The notes under the pieces are model-generated. The model saw only the letters and a program-made list of their open reading frames with translations. It did not search any database and was not told the origin of the DNA. A DNA stretch of 64,000 bases from Ignavibacteriota bacterium (GTDB lineage: Bacteria; Bacteroidota; Ignavibacteria; UBA10030; UBA6906). The stretch spans positions 310,001 through 374,000 of the forward strand of contig JADJHP010000001.1 in assembly GCA_016707525.1 (NCBI GenBank). The letters are read 5' to 3'. A program made the position numbers and the translations under genes. Shown piece by piece: positions 26,093-36,234 of this stretch; position 1 is the stretch's first letter; every line of letters starts with the position of its first letter.

Positions 26093-26170
26093 GAGCGTAC
26101 CAGGAAGCGCGCGACACCATAAACCACCATCACCATCAATCCACAATCACCGTTTCAGAAGGAGGTTCAC

Positions 26171-27877
26171 ATGCAACGATCGTTACGGACAGTGTTGCCG
26201 ATCCTGCTGCTGGTCCTTGCGGCCACATCAGTGTTCGGGCAGCACACGATGTTCCTGCCGAAGCCGACCACGACGACGTATCTTGATGACATCATCATTG
26301 GCGATACGCTGGCGAACGGTACGCGCGCGGATGCGCAGCGGGTGTATGTGCTGCAGCGCGGCGGCGTGTGGTACTGGCACAATGTCGTCGTTAACCTCGG
26401 CTGGAGCCTGAATATCCAGGCCGCGGACACGGGTTCCGGCGCGATGCCGAGGATCTATACGCGCCCGGTTCCGACCACGACCGCTGTGCCGTATCAAATG
26501 GTCGATGTCGCAGGTCCGATCTACATCAAGGGGTTGCAGATCGTGGGATATTATGACCGCGACACCTCGGCACTGAATACCTATGGCTGCACGTTCATTT
26601 TCTTCCGCCGTGCAAATCCGAGCCCCGACCGCGCAGAGTTCTACAACAACGTCTTCGGGAACTCCGGTCAGGCGATCCTCGGTACGTTCGGTTCGTTCAG
26701 TGTCGCGAAATTCGTGGACAACAAGATCGGAAACGATGGTGTTCCTCCGACGGCCGACCTCGGCAACGGACGCATCGTCGACTTCCGCAATGTGTCGCTC
26801 GACAGCGCGATCTTCGTCAACAACACGCTGGTGAACGGCTTTGACCGTGCCATCCGCAAGAGGAACAGTGTTGGCCGCACCGGTGTGTACATCATCGATC
26901 ACAACACCATTTATCAGAACGGTGGCCGGTACGGTTTGATCTCTCTGGGTGCGGTTGGCTCGAAGGTCCAGATCACGAACAACCTGCTGGTCGACCCGAT
27001 GTTCTTTGGTGCCGACACCAGCTCGAGGCGCCAGAGCGACTTCGCCGAGATGAATGAGTTTGACGCTCAGGGCAAGGCGAAGATGGCGTGGATCTTCCAC
27101 ATGGCGAATGCGGCGGCCGATACCCTCGGCGGCGGCAAGCCGAATACGCAGTGGAACATCGCCAAGAACTACTGGTACGTGACGCCGCAGATGCAGGCAG
27201 TCTATGATTCCTGCCGCGCCATGGGCTGGGATCCGGCGATCTGGGCCGGCCGTCCGGTGTCGGACTCGATCAAGTCCAAGATCGCGGATACTGCCAATGC
27301 CTTCATCAAGCTGACCTCTTTTGCTTTCACGAAGATCACTGCTCCTCTTACCTCGGTTGCCCTCTATGCAACGATGCCGGAAGCCCTCGGTGGCACCGCC
27401 GGTGCCTCGTCAGGTGGCGTGTGGCCGGGCTATGACAAACGCATGACGGAGTACTATCGTGACACGCTCGATGCATCGTACTCCACGAGCTCCCCGGCAT
27501 ACGCGGGTGGCACGGGTGGTTTCCCGGCAGGCGATCTGAACTGGTTCCCGGCCCGGAAGGCAGCATGGGCAGTGCTCAACGGCGTTGACGACCAGCCGGT
27601 CAGCGGTGTGGCCGAGGTCTATACGCTGTCGCAGAACTATCCGAACCCCTTCAACCCGTCGACCAAGATCGCATTCTCGATCCCGAAGGCATCGCAGGTC
27701 ACGCTGAAGGTCTACAATCTGATCGGCCAGGAAGTGGCAAGCCTCGTGAACGAGAACCTCAACGCGGGCGAGCACACGGCCAGCTTCAATGCCGGAACCC
27801 TGTCGAGCGGCGTGTACTTCTACACGATCCGCGCCGGCAATTTCACCAGCACCCGGAAAATGATGTTGCTGAAGTAA
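26171..27877 (+). CDS. Secreted right-handed beta-helix protein with T9SS type A sorting domain
   Basis: A 568-residue protein with a signal peptide (residues 1-23). The middle (about 110-330) has repeated short strands and turns typical of a pectate-lyase-like parallel beta helix (YIKGLQIVGYYD, AEFYNNVFGNSG, AIFVNNTLVNGF, YIIDHNTIYQNG, VQITNNLLVDP). The last 80 residues form the sorting domain (LSQNYPNPFNPSTKI, GVYFYTIRAG). It is likely a polysaccharide lyase or binding protein at the cell surface. The gene has a strong AGAAGGAGG site and probably shares a transcript with the TonB receptor. Confidence 0.85.
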   Translation: MQRSLRTVLPILLLVLAATSVFGQHTMFLPKPTTTTYLDDIIIGDTLANGTRADAQRVYVLQRGGVWYWHNVVVNLGWSLNIQAADTGSGAMPRIYTRPVPTTTAVPYQMVDVAGPIYIKGLQIVGYYDRDTSALNTYGCTFIFFRRANPSPDRAEFYNNVFGNSGQAILGTFGSFSVAKFVDNKIGNDGVPPTADLGNGRIVDFRNVSLDSAIFVNNTLVNGFDRAIRKRNSVGRTGVYIIDHNTIYQNGGRYGLISLGAVGSKVQITNNLLVDPMFFGADTSSRRQSDFAEMNEFDAQGKAKMAWIFHMANAAADTLGGGKPNTQWNIAKNYWYVTPQMQAVYDSCRAMGWDPAIWAGRPVSDSIKSKIADTANAFIKLTSFAFTKITAPLTSVALYATMPEALGGTAGASSGGVWPGYDKRMTEYYRDTLDASYSTSSPAYAGGTGGFPAGDLNWFPARKAAWAVLNGVDDQPVSGVAEVYTLSQNYPNPFNPSTKIAFSIPKASQVTLKVYNLIGQEVASLVNENLNAGEHTASFNAGTLSSGVYFYTIRAGNFTSTRKMMLLK

Positions 27878-27906
27878 GTGTCGTTCACGCCGTATCTGCG
27901 TCAGTC

Positions 27907-27934
27907 GGAAGGGGTGCCGTCCGGCACCCCTTCC
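27907..27934 (+). terminator. Hairpin terminator after the beta-helix protein gene
   Basis: A perfect 13-bp stem (GGAAGGGGTGCCG with CGGCACCCCTTCC) closes a two-base gap 30 bases after the stop codon and is followed by the short run CTTTT. It is probably an intrinsic terminator, separating the receptor operon from the LacI-led locus. Confidence 0.75.
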
Positions 27935-28178
27935 AGACTTTTCGAGGCAGGTTTCCATGAGTGGCGGTTCGGATGACCGGGTCCGATGCCGCTTGACGTA
28001 GTAGAGGATTTTGACGTTCTTGAGGTACCGTTCAGAGCTTGTCCGCGACAATGCACGAGGGTGGCTCCGCACCACCTGGCCGGAACAGGCCGGAACGGCT
28101 CACCTCAGTTGCTCCTGCACACCGCAGGATGACAACGAGTTCACTCCTATGCTCCATTGACAGGGCTGTACTGTGAAC

Positions 28179-29210
28179 ATGACGATCACGGAAATCGCGA
28201 AACTGGCGAACGTCTCAAAGTCATCAGTTTCGTTGGTGCTCAACAACAAACCCGGGGTGTCGGAACGCACGCGGGCGAAGGTGCTCGGCATCATCAAGAA
28301 GTACAGGTACCGCCCGAACCAGATCGCCCAATCGCTGGCCGGCGGCGAGACCAAGAGCATCGGTCTGATCGTCAAGGAAATTGACAACCCCTATTTCGGC
28401 CGGCTGATGCGCGGGGTCTATGACGCATGCTCGAAGCTCGGCTACACGGTTCTTCTCGGGAGCTCGGAGCAGTCGACGGAAAAGGAAGCGGAGATCATCC
28501 GCACCATGCTGAGCAAGCGCGTGGATGGACTGATCATCTCCCCCATCCAGAACGAGGATGCGGACTATTCGTACCTTGTCGACCTGACAAAAGATGCCTT
28601 TCCGCTGGTGATCCTTGGATCCATGCCGAACTTCCCGACCAACAGCGTCGACATCGACAATTTCGCGGCCGCGTTCGACGCGACCTCACATCTGATCCGG
28701 CTCGGGCACAAGAATATCACGCATCTGGCAGGCCCATCAGGCCACGGGTTGAAACGCCTTGAAGGATTCCGTGCTGCGATGCAGGAGTACGGACTTCCGC
28801 TGCAGAAGCACAGCATCATCTCTGTACAGCCCTACACACCCCATGGATATCAGGCGGGAAAGGAGCTGTTCGCTCTGACCCAGGGATCCCCGACCGCCGT
28901 GTTCTGCTACAATGACCTCGTGGCGATCGGCCTGATGAATGCGCTCCTCGATCTGGGCATCGATGTCCCCGGACGTGTATCGATCATGGGCTTCGACGAT
29001 ATCGATATCGCGGAGCATCTCCGTATCCCACTCTCGACCGTGCGTATGCCCTCCTATGAGATCGGCACCTCTGCCGCCGATCTGCTGATCTCCCGGCTCG
29101 CGGAGGGAGCTTCTCCCCGCATCGAGCGTATCACGCTTGCGTATACGCTCATCGAGAGGAGGTCGGTCGCCCGGATGACCACTCCGGTCCTCTCTGGCGC
29201 CGTTGTGTGA
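28179..29210 (+). CDS. LacI family transcriptional regulator
   Basis: A 343-residue regulator. The N-terminal helix-turn-helix (ITEIAKLANVSKSSVSLVLNN) and hinge (IAQSLAGGETKSIGLIV) lead into a periplasmic-binding-protein-like sugar domain (NPYFGRLMRGVY, SIMGFDDIDIAEHL). It probably represses the genes that follow, with an inositol- or mannose-related inducer as the natural guess. ATG at 28179 begins the conserved domain; GTG at 28173 is the alternative. Its end overlaps by context the start of the GH92 gene two bases further on. Confidence 0.92.
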   Translation: MTITEIAKLANVSKSSVSLVLNNKPGVSERTRAKVLGIIKKYRYRPNQIAQSLAGGETKSIGLIVKEIDNPYFGRLMRGVYDACSKLGYTVLLGSSEQSTEKEAEIIRTMLSKRVDGLIISPIQNEDADYSYLVDLTKDAFPLVILGSMPNFPTNSVDIDNFAAAFDATSHLIRLGHKNITHLAGPSGHGLKRLEGFRAAMQEYGLPLQKHSIISVQPYTPHGYQAGKELFALTQGSPTAVFCYNDLVAIGLMNALLDLGIDVPGRVSIMGFDDIDIAEHLRIPLSTVRMPSYEIGTSAADLLISRLAEGASPRIERITLAYTLIERRSVARMTTPVLSGAVV

Positions 29211-29212
29211 CC

Positions 29213-31494
29213 ATGCGCCGGCTCCTCGTCATACCCGTCGTGATGTGTTTGACCATGCCGGGCATTGTTGCCCTGGGGATGACGCCCGGAGGAGGATCAC
29301 CGGTCAGCTTTGTTCACCCGATCATCGGTACCGCGCCGTCCACAACACGAAGTGCCCTTGCCCACGGGATCGGTACGGAGAATAGCGCACACGTCGTTCC
29401 CGCCGTCACCGCACCGTTCGGCATGACAAGCTGGACCCCTCAAACCCGCTCCGTGGAAACCAAGTGCATCGCGCCGTATTACTTTGCCGACTCCACACTC
29501 TCCGGGTTCCGCGGTTCGCATTGGCTCAGCGGGTCCTGTACGCAGGACTATGGCAGTGTGACGCTGATGCCCGTCCGTGGCAGGTTCGATCCTGCACCGG
29601 CACACCGTGCCGTCCGTTTCGACCATGGCAGGGAAACCTCCACGCCGTACTATTATAAGGTGAGCCTTCAGGCTGTCCGCATCGACGTCGAGCTGACGGC
29701 CACGGAGCGGTGCGGGTATGCCCGGTTCACGTTCGCCGGCAACGATACCGCTGCCATCCTCATCGAACCGAACAGCGATGAAGGGAAAGGCTTTGTGCGG
29801 ATCATCCCTGGCCGGAATGAGATCGAAGGGTACAACCCCGTGCACCGTATCTACCAGGGGTGGGGAGAACCTGCGGGGTTCTCCGGGTACTTCGTTGCGC
29901 AGTTCAGCGAACCCTTCACGTCGCACGGGACGTATGAGGGGCATGAACTCCACGAATCGTCCAGGGCCATCAACGGCCGGCCGGGTATCGGGGCCTTTGT
30001 CCGCTTTGCACCCGGGGCACGCAAGCGGATCGTCGTCCGGATCGGCACGTCCTTCACCAGTCTGGCCGGGGCACGCAGGAATCTTGAACATGAGACCGCG
30101 CGGCTGAATTTCGATGCGGCCGCACAGCGCTTAAAAGAACGCTGGCATGGAATGCTCTCCCGCGTCACGGTCGCCGGAGGCAGTGACGTCGACAGGGTGA
30201 AGTTCTACACGGCGCTCTACCACGCATTTCAGCTCCCGCGCACGTTCAGCGATCGCGACGGCTCCTATCCGAGCTTCGGTGGCGGCGATTCCATCTGCAC
30301 GGCGACCGATGGCGTCTACTATTGTGACTTTTCGTTGTGGGATACCTATCGCGCTCTCCATCCGCTCTTCAATCTCCTTATCCCTGAGATCAATGCCGCG
30401 ATGATGCGCTCGTTGCTGCTCAAGGCGAAGCAGGGAGGCTGGCTTCCGATCTTCCCATGCTGGAACAGTTACACATCGGCGATGATCGGAGACCATGCGA
30501 TCGCGGTGCTCGCTGATGCGGTCGTGAAGGCGCGATCACGCTGACGGCCGATGAGTACGCCTCCGTGCGGAAGAATGCTCTGGAGCTCCCCGCGGACACG
30601 AAGGACTACCGGAACGGCAAAGGCGTGCGGGCACTGGATTCCTACATGCAGTACGGGTACATACCCCTCGAAGACAGCGTCAGCGATTCGTTCCACAAGG
30701 GCGAACAGGTATCACGCACCCTGGAATATGCGTATGACGATTTCGCCATGGCCCAGATCGCACGTGCGATGGGCCGGACCGACGATACAGAGTACTTCCT
30801 CCGCAGGTCGCAGAACTACCGGAATGTCTTTGATACCACGCGCATGTGTGTTGCGGGCAGGTATGCCGACGGGACGTTCACCGAGGAATTCGAGAAGACT
30901 CAGCGTATGCCCTATATCACCGAAGGCACTCCCTGGCAGTACACATGGTATGTGCCCCATGATGTTCCCGGGCTTATCGCGCTGATGGGGGGGGAGGACG
31001 CTTTTGAGAAGGAACTCGATGCCTTCTTCGCCGCCGGGCAGTACTGGCATGGCAACGAGCCGGACCAACAGGTCCCATTCCTTTACACCTATACACGCAA
31101 CCCGTGGAAGACCCATCAGATCGTCCACCGGATCCGTGAGGAAGAATACAGCGCCACACCGGGAGGGCTGTGCGGCAATGACGACGCCGGACAGATCTCT
31201 GCATGGTATGTCTTCGCCGCTCTGGGTCTCTATCCAGTCTGCCCGGGAACACAGGACTATGCCGTGACCTCGCCGGCGTTCGACCGGATCACGCTCCATC
31301 TGGCCCGTGGCAGGACCCTTACCATACGTGCCGATGGTGTCAGCGCGGGCAAGTATGTCATCCGTTCGGGGGTGTTGAATGGGCGGGCCATAACCGATGG
31401 GAAGGTGCGGCATGACGAACTCGTCAAAGGGGGCACCCTGACCTACCGTGTGCGAGGGCCACTGCGGGGCGAGCGGGAAGGGGCGAAGCAATGA
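29213..31494 (+). CDS. GH92 alpha-mannosidase, frame-broken
   Basis: A secreted calcium-dependent exo-alpha-mannosidase of about 760 residues with a signal peptide at the start. The N-terminal beta domain has FVHPIIGT, APFGMTSWTPQTR and GSHWLSGSCTQDYGS. The catalytic barrel has FYTALYHAFQLPRTF, WYVPHDVPGL and GLCGNDDAGQISAWYVF, where the Asp pair acts as base. The frame breaks near 30530: AAGGCGCG needs one more G, after which AITLTADEYASV continues. Missing one base in a G-run suggests a sequencing error. It directly precedes the inositol genes and overlaps iolJ by four bases. Confidence 0.88.
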
Positions 31495-32426
31495 GGATGC
31501 CGATGCGGGATACTCTTGCGAAGGCATACGGAAAAGCCGGCATCGGGGCCTTCAATGTGTTCACCGCCGAACAGGTCCACGGTGTTCTTGCCGGTGCAAC
31601 AACAGCACAGTGCCCCGTGATCATGCAGATCACGCCTGCTGCCCGGCGTTACATGACACCCGAAATACTGCAGGGGATGGTGGAAGGCGCCGAGCACGTG
31701 TATCCGGAGGCAGGGGTGTGCATCCACCTCGATCACGGTGATACGGCCCACTGCATGGATGCGATCGCCTCGGGGTTCTACGATTCGGTGATGATCGATG
31801 CCTCGCATGAACCCTTCGAAAAGAACATCGCTGTGACGAAGGACATCGTTGATCGGGCTCATGACCGGGGTATCGCGGTGGAGGCGGAACTCGGCGTGCT
31901 CAGCGGTGTAGAAGATGACATGGCGGCAGGGGAAGATCAGGCGCGCTGTACCGATCCCGATCAGGCAGAGGAGTTCGTTGCACGCACAGGGTGCGACAGT
32001 CTCGCCATCGCCATCGGTACGAGCCACGGTGCGTACAAGTTCCGCGGAAATATGTCGCTGAATCTCGAGGTCCTGGCGAAGATACGGCAGGCACTTCCCG
32101 GATTTCCGCTCGTCCTGCATGGTGCCTCGGCGGTTCCGGCGCATGAGATCGAGCGGATCAATCTCGCAGGCGGGCGTCTCAGGACTGATAGCAGGGGCAT
32201 CGCACGCGGGGAACTCCAGAAGGCGATCCGGCTTGGCGTGGCAAAAGTGAACATCGCCACCGATATGCGGCTCCTGTGGACCCGCATCTGCCGGGAGTTC
32301 TTCCGCGACACGCCGGACCTGTTCGATCCGCTCGTGCCCGGCAAGAGATATATGGAAGCACTTCAACAGCTGGTGGTTGTGAAGTGCCGGGAATTGATCG
32401 TTGAGGGGTATGAGCAGTCACTATGA
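31491..32426 (+). CDS. iolJ: Class II ketose-bisphosphate aldolase, likely 2-deoxy-5-keto-gluconate-6-phosphate aldolase
   Basis: A 311-residue zinc-dependent aldolase of the FbaA/IolJ family. Zinc-binding HLDHGD is near residue 83, GTSHGAYKF and VLHGASAVP follow, and NIATDMRL closes the active site. In the myo-inositol pathway IolJ splits 5-dehydro-2-deoxygluconate-6-phosphate into DHAP and malonate semialdehyde. The sequence alone would also fit tagatose- or fructose-bisphosphate aldolase; the six following iol genes decide the role. The start overlaps the GH92 stop. Confidence 0.85.
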   Translation: MRMPMRDTLAKAYGKAGIGAFNVFTAEQVHGVLAGATTAQCPVIMQITPAARRYMTPEILQGMVEGAEHVYPEAGVCIHLDHGDTAHCMDAIASGFYDSVMIDASHEPFEKNIAVTKDIVDRAHDRGIAVEAELGVLSGVEDDMAAGEDQARCTDPDQAEEFVARTGCDSLAIAIGTSHGAYKFRGNMSLNLEVLAKIRQALPGFPLVLHGASAVPAHEIERINLAGGRLRTDSRGIARGELQKAIRLGVAKVNIATDMRLLWTRICREFFRDTPDLFDPLVPGKRYMEALQQLVVVKCRELIVEGYEQSL

Positions 32427-33348
32427 AGGTCCTCGCAGTGGTGAAAGCATGAATGTCGACCCGCGCTGCAAACTCCTGGTCCATCCTCTCGATGATACCT
32501 CGGGTGAATACCAGCGGATCACCCCACAGGGAGCCGGGTGGCAGCACCTGCATTTCGGGGCCCGCCGGCTCACCCGGGGCGCTGTGTGGCGGCATGACAC
32601 GGGTGACCACGAGATGTGTATTGTGCTGCTGGGGGGGAGTTTTTCCATCACGTCGAAGTGGGGTACATGGAAGACCAGCGGTGGCAGGGAGCACGTCTTT
32701 GCCGGGCTCCCGCACGCCGCATATCTTCCGCCGCACACCGAATTCACGCTCACTGCGGAGAGCGCAATGGCGGATATCGGCTATGGGCATACGGTCGGCG
32801 ACCCCGCACTCGCGGGGTTCTTCATCACGCCGGACGATGTGCAGCGCCATGGTATCGAAATGCGCGGCGGCGACAATGCGTCGCGTCAGATCAACTCGAT
32901 CCTTCCGCCGGGATCACCGGTCCACCGGCTTGTGTGTGTCGAAGTCTATACCCCCTCGGGCAACTGGAGTTCGTTCCCCGCCCACAAACACGACAGCCGG
33001 AAGATCAGCGAGCAAGGGAAGCTGATCGAGGCGAGTCTCGACGAGACGTATTTCTACAAATTCGATAGGCCCCAGGGGTTTGCGCTTCAGCGGATCTACA
33101 CCGGCGACCGTTCGTTGAACGAGATCGCGGAACCCCAAACTGATGATGTGGTGCTGGTGCCGAGAGGGTATCATCCGGTCGTGGCGGGACACGGGTATCA
33201 TGCCTACTACTTGAACTGTCTTGCCGGCAGCGACCAGTCCCTCGTCAATACGGACGACCCTGACCACGCGTGGATCTACGGTACGTGGAAAGGGATGGAC
33301 CCCCGTTTGCCGCTGGTCACGCTCGCAATGAACAAGAAAGCCCCATGA
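32410..33348 (+). CDS. iolB: 5-deoxy-glucuronate isomerase
   Basis: A 312-residue bicupin isomerase that converts 5-deoxy-glucuronate to 5-dehydro-2-deoxygluconate. Family blocks are present: CVEVYTPSGNWSSFPAHKHD, with metal-binding His residues, and LEETYFYKF-like and VLVPRGYHPV segments. The start is uncertain. ATG at 32410 lies inside the end of iolJ, while ATG at 32449 gives 299 residues and begins just before the conserved domain. The stop overlaps iolC by four bases (ATGA). Confidence 0.92.
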   Translation: MSSHYEGPRSGESMNVDPRCKLLVHPLDDTSGEYQRITPQGAGWQHLHFGARRLTRGAVWRHDTGDHEMCIVLLGGSFSITSKWGTWKTSGGREHVFAGLPHAAYLPPHTEFTLTAESAMADIGYGHTVGDPALAGFFITPDDVQRHGIEMRGGDNASRQINSILPPGSPVHRLVCVEVYTPSGNWSSFPAHKHDSRKISEQGKLIEASLDETYFYKFDRPQGFALQRIYTGDRSLNEIAEPQTDDVVLVPRGYHPVVAGHGYHAYYLNCLAGSDQSLVNTDDPDHAWIYGTWKGMDPRLPLVTLAMNKKAP

Positions 33349-34358
33349 CGATGAAGACGTACGATGTGATCACGTATGGCAGATCTTCCATCGACCTGTA
33401 CAGCAACAATATTGGCAGTCCGTTCGAAGAGATCAAGGAGTTCGGCGCGTTCGTCGGGGGTTCCCCGTTGAACATCGCGGTTGGGGCAAAGCGTCTGGGC
33501 CTGCGGAGCGCGCTGCTGACCGCTGTCGGAAACGACATGGTGGGGAAGTTCCTGTTGCACTTCCTCAAGAACGAAGGCGTCGAAACGGCATTCATCCCCG
33601 TCAAGGAGGGTGCGCGGACGAGTGCCGTGATCCTCGGGATCGAGCCACCGGCGAAATTCCCGCTGGTATACTATCGCGACAATTGCGCCGATTCCAAGAT
33701 GACGATCGATGACGTCATGAAGGCGGACATCGCAGGTTCGCGGCTGCTGGAAGTGTCCGCAACGGCACTGAATATCGAGCCTTCGCGCTCGGCCGCTTTC
33801 TTCGCGGCAGAAAGGGCAGTGGAGGCGGGGGTGCCGGTGTTGGTGGATCTGGATTTCCGGGCCGACCAGTGGCACGATCCCCGGGCGTATGGCGTCACCA
33901 CGCGGGCCTTCCTCAATTATTGTACGCTGGCCGTCGGTACGGAAGAGGAGATCCTCGCCACCATGGTGAAGGATCCGGCCCAGATCACGATCAGGAACCA
34001 GCAGATCTCCGCACCGGAGATCACGGGCAATATCGATGAGGCCATCAAGGCAGTGCTGCGTACCGGTGTGCAGGCGCTCGTCGTGAAACGCGGCGCCAAG
34101 GGTTCTTCGGTCTATCTGAAAGACGGTTCTATCATCGATGTCCCGGGATTCAAGGTCGAGGTGGTGAACGTGCTGGGCGCGGGCGATGCGTTTGCGGCGG
34201 GCTTCATCTACGGGTATCTGCAGGGATGGGACTGGTACAAATGCTGCCGGCTCGGCAATGCCTGTGGCGGGATCCTGGTGACCAAGCATGGATGTGCGAA
34301 TTTCAATCCCACGTATCAGGAAGCGATCAGTTTCATTGAATCACAGGGCGGCTTCTGA
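33345..34358 (+). CDS. iolC: 5-dehydro-2-deoxygluconokinase
   Basis: A 337-residue ribokinase-family (PfkB) kinase that phosphorylates 5-dehydro-2-deoxygluconate. Substrate-side motifs are GRSSIDLYSNN at the start and FVGGSPLNIAVGAKRLG; the ATP-side PfkB signature is VVNVLGAGDAFAAGF with the catalytic Asp. The YGRSSIDLY opening is characteristic for IolC rather than for fructokinase or KDG kinase. ATG at 33345 overlaps the iolB stop, so a longer upstream frame was not used. Confidence 0.93.
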   Translation: MTMKTYDVITYGRSSIDLYSNNIGSPFEEIKEFGAFVGGSPLNIAVGAKRLGLRSALLTAVGNDMVGKFLLHFLKNEGVETAFIPVKEGARTSAVILGIEPPAKFPLVYYRDNCADSKMTIDDVMKADIAGSRLLEVSATALNIEPSRSAAFFAAERAVEAGVPVLVDLDFRADQWHDPRAYGVTTRAFLNYCTLAVGTEEEILATMVKDPAQITIRNQQISAPEITGNIDEAIKAVLRTGVQALVVKRGAKGSSVYLKDGSIIDVPGFKVEVVNVLGAGDAFAAGFIYGYLQGWDWYKCCRLGNACGGILVTKHGCANFNPTYQEAISFIESQGGF

Positions 34359-34359
34359 C

Positions 34360-36219
34360 ATGGCGACGAAACGAATGACGGTAGGACAGGCAACGATCGC
34401 GTTCCTCAAGGCGCAGTATGTGGAACGCGACGGCATCGAGCAGCGATTCTTCGCGGGGTGCTTCGGGATCTTCGGCCACGGGATTGTTGCCGGGATCGGC
34501 CAGGCCCTTCAGCAGAATCCGGACTTCCGGTACTATCAGACCCGCAACGAACAGTCGATGGTGCATACGGCGGTCGCCTATGCGAAGATGAAGAATCGGC
34601 TCGCCACCTTCGTGTGCACCTCGTCCATTGGTCCCGGCGCAACGAATATGCTCACGGGTGCGGCGATGGCGACGATCAACCGCCTTCCGGTGCTCCTCAT
34701 TCCCGGCGATATCTTCGCCCGCAGGAATGTGGCACCCGTGCTGCAACAGCTCGAGAGCGGATCGACGCAGGACATCTCCGTCAACGATTGCTTCAAGCCG
34801 GTCGCCCGGTACTGGGACCGCATCACCAGGGCGGAACAATTGATCACGGCGCTTCCGGAGGTCATGCGCGTGCTGACGTCGCCGGCCGACACCGGAGCGG
34901 TGGTCCTTGCATTGCCGCAGGATGTGCAGGCGGAGGCATTCGACTTTCCCGTGGAATTGTTTGAGAAGCGTGTATGGACGGTGCAACGGCCACGGCCGGA
35001 CGCCGCGCTCCTGCGCAAAGCCGTGGAGTGGATCAGGGCGAGCCGGAACCCGGTGATCGTATCCGGCGGCGGCACGATCTACAGTGGAGCGGAGCGCGCC
35101 CTTGCCGCCTTCATGGCTTCAACGGGAATACCCCTCACAGAGACCTTTGCGGGGAAGGGGGTGGTGCCATACTCGACACCGGGGAACCTCGGTGCTGTTG
35201 GCGCCACGGGGACACCCGGCGCTGCGGCTATGGCGGCGGAGGCTGATCTCGTTATCGGGATCGGCACGCGGTACTCGGACTTCACGACCGCATCGAAAAC
35301 GGCATTCCAGCATCCCCACGTCCGGTTCATCAATATCAATGTCGCTGCATTCGATGCGTTCAAGCATGCCGCCCTGCCGCTGGTCAGTGATGCAAAGGTC
35401 TGCCTCGAAGAGCTGGAGGCCGCACTCGGCGGCTACAGGGCCGAGGCCGGCTGGGCGCAGGCTGCGCTCCAGCACCAGTCGGCGTGGGACGCGAAAGTGA
35501 CGGAGATCTACCGGGAGACCAACCAGATCCCCGCAACGCAGGCCGAGGTGGTCGGTGCCGTGAACACCTTCTCCGGACCGCAGGATGTCGTGGTCTGTGC
35601 CGCGGGGAGTCTGCCGGGCGATCTGCACAAACTCTGGCGCACGCGGGACCCGAAAGGGTTTCATCTGGAGTACGGATATTCCACGATGGGGTATGAGATC
35701 GCTGCCGGCCTCGGGGCGAAGATGGCCTGCCCGGACCGGGAGATCTATGTGATGGTCGGTGACGGCAACTATCTCATGAACAATCATGAGATCATCACCG
35801 CGGTCCAGGAACGCGTGAAGATGGTGATCATCCTGCTGGATAATCACGGGTTCAAGAGCATCGGCTCGCTCTCGGAAGCCGTGGGGAGCCAGCGTTTCGG
35901 GACGAGCTACCGCTATCGCAATGATGCGAGCGGTGACCTGGATGGGGCGAACCTTCCCGTGGATTTTGCCATGAATGCACGGAGCCTCGGTGCCCACGTG
36001 ATCGAGGTGGACAGCATTGCATCGCTCACCCGGGCGTTGCACGACACGAAGGCGATCGACAGAACGACGGTGATCGTGATCGAAACGGATGGCGTGAAAG
36101 GCATCGAGGGGTATGCGTGGTGGGAGGTGGCCGTGGCCGAGGTCTCCGAGATGCCAACGGTGCAGAAGGCATATGCGGAGTATGTCGAGCAGAAGAAGCA
36201 ACAGCGGTATTACCTGTAA
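34360..36219 (+). CDS. iolD: 3D-(3,5/4)-trihydroxycyclohexane-1,2-dione hydrolase
   Basis: A 619-residue thiamine-diphosphate enzyme that opens the inositol-derived ring. The N-terminal pyrimidine-binding domain has YQTRNEQSMVH with the catalytic Glu. The C-terminal domain has the ThDP motif VGDGNYLMNNHEI, preceded by LEYGYSTMGYEIAAGLG. The length and the FAGCFGIFGHG segment match IolD well and differ from acetolactate synthase. The gene begins two bases after iolC and is followed by mmsA at 16 bases. Confidence 0.94.
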   Translation: MATKRMTVGQATIAFLKAQYVERDGIEQRFFAGCFGIFGHGIVAGIGQALQQNPDFRYYQTRNEQSMVHTAVAYAKMKNRLATFVCTSSIGPGATNMLTGAAMATINRLPVLLIPGDIFARRNVAPVLQQLESGSTQDISVNDCFKPVARYWDRITRAEQLITALPEVMRVLTSPADTGAVVLALPQDVQAEAFDFPVELFEKRVWTVQRPRPDAALLRKAVEWIRASRNPVIVSGGGTIYSGAERALAAFMASTGIPLTETFAGKGVVPYSTPGNLGAVGATGTPGAAAMAAEADLVIGIGTRYSDFTTASKTAFQHPHVRFININVAAFDAFKHAALPLVSDAKVCLEELEAALGGYRAEAGWAQAALQHQSAWDAKVTEIYRETNQIPATQAEVVGAVNTFSGPQDVVVCAAGSLPGDLHKLWRTRDPKGFHLEYGYSTMGYEIAAGLGAKMACPDREIYVMVGDGNYLMNNHEIITAVQERVKMVIILLDNHGFKSIGSLSEAVGSQRFGTSYRYRNDASGDLDGANLPVDFAMNARSLGAHVIEVDSIASLTRALHDTKAIDRTTVIVIETDGVKGIEGYAWWEVAVAEVSEMPTVQKAYAEYVEQKKQQRYYL

Positions 36220-36234
36220 GGACACGGTGGCACG

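Noticed and set aside
26093..26170. His-codon-like stretch CACCATCACCATCA before the beta-helix gene
   Set aside because: It is a short, non-coding CA-rich stretch between the receptor stop and the ribosome binding site; no frame supports a peptide.
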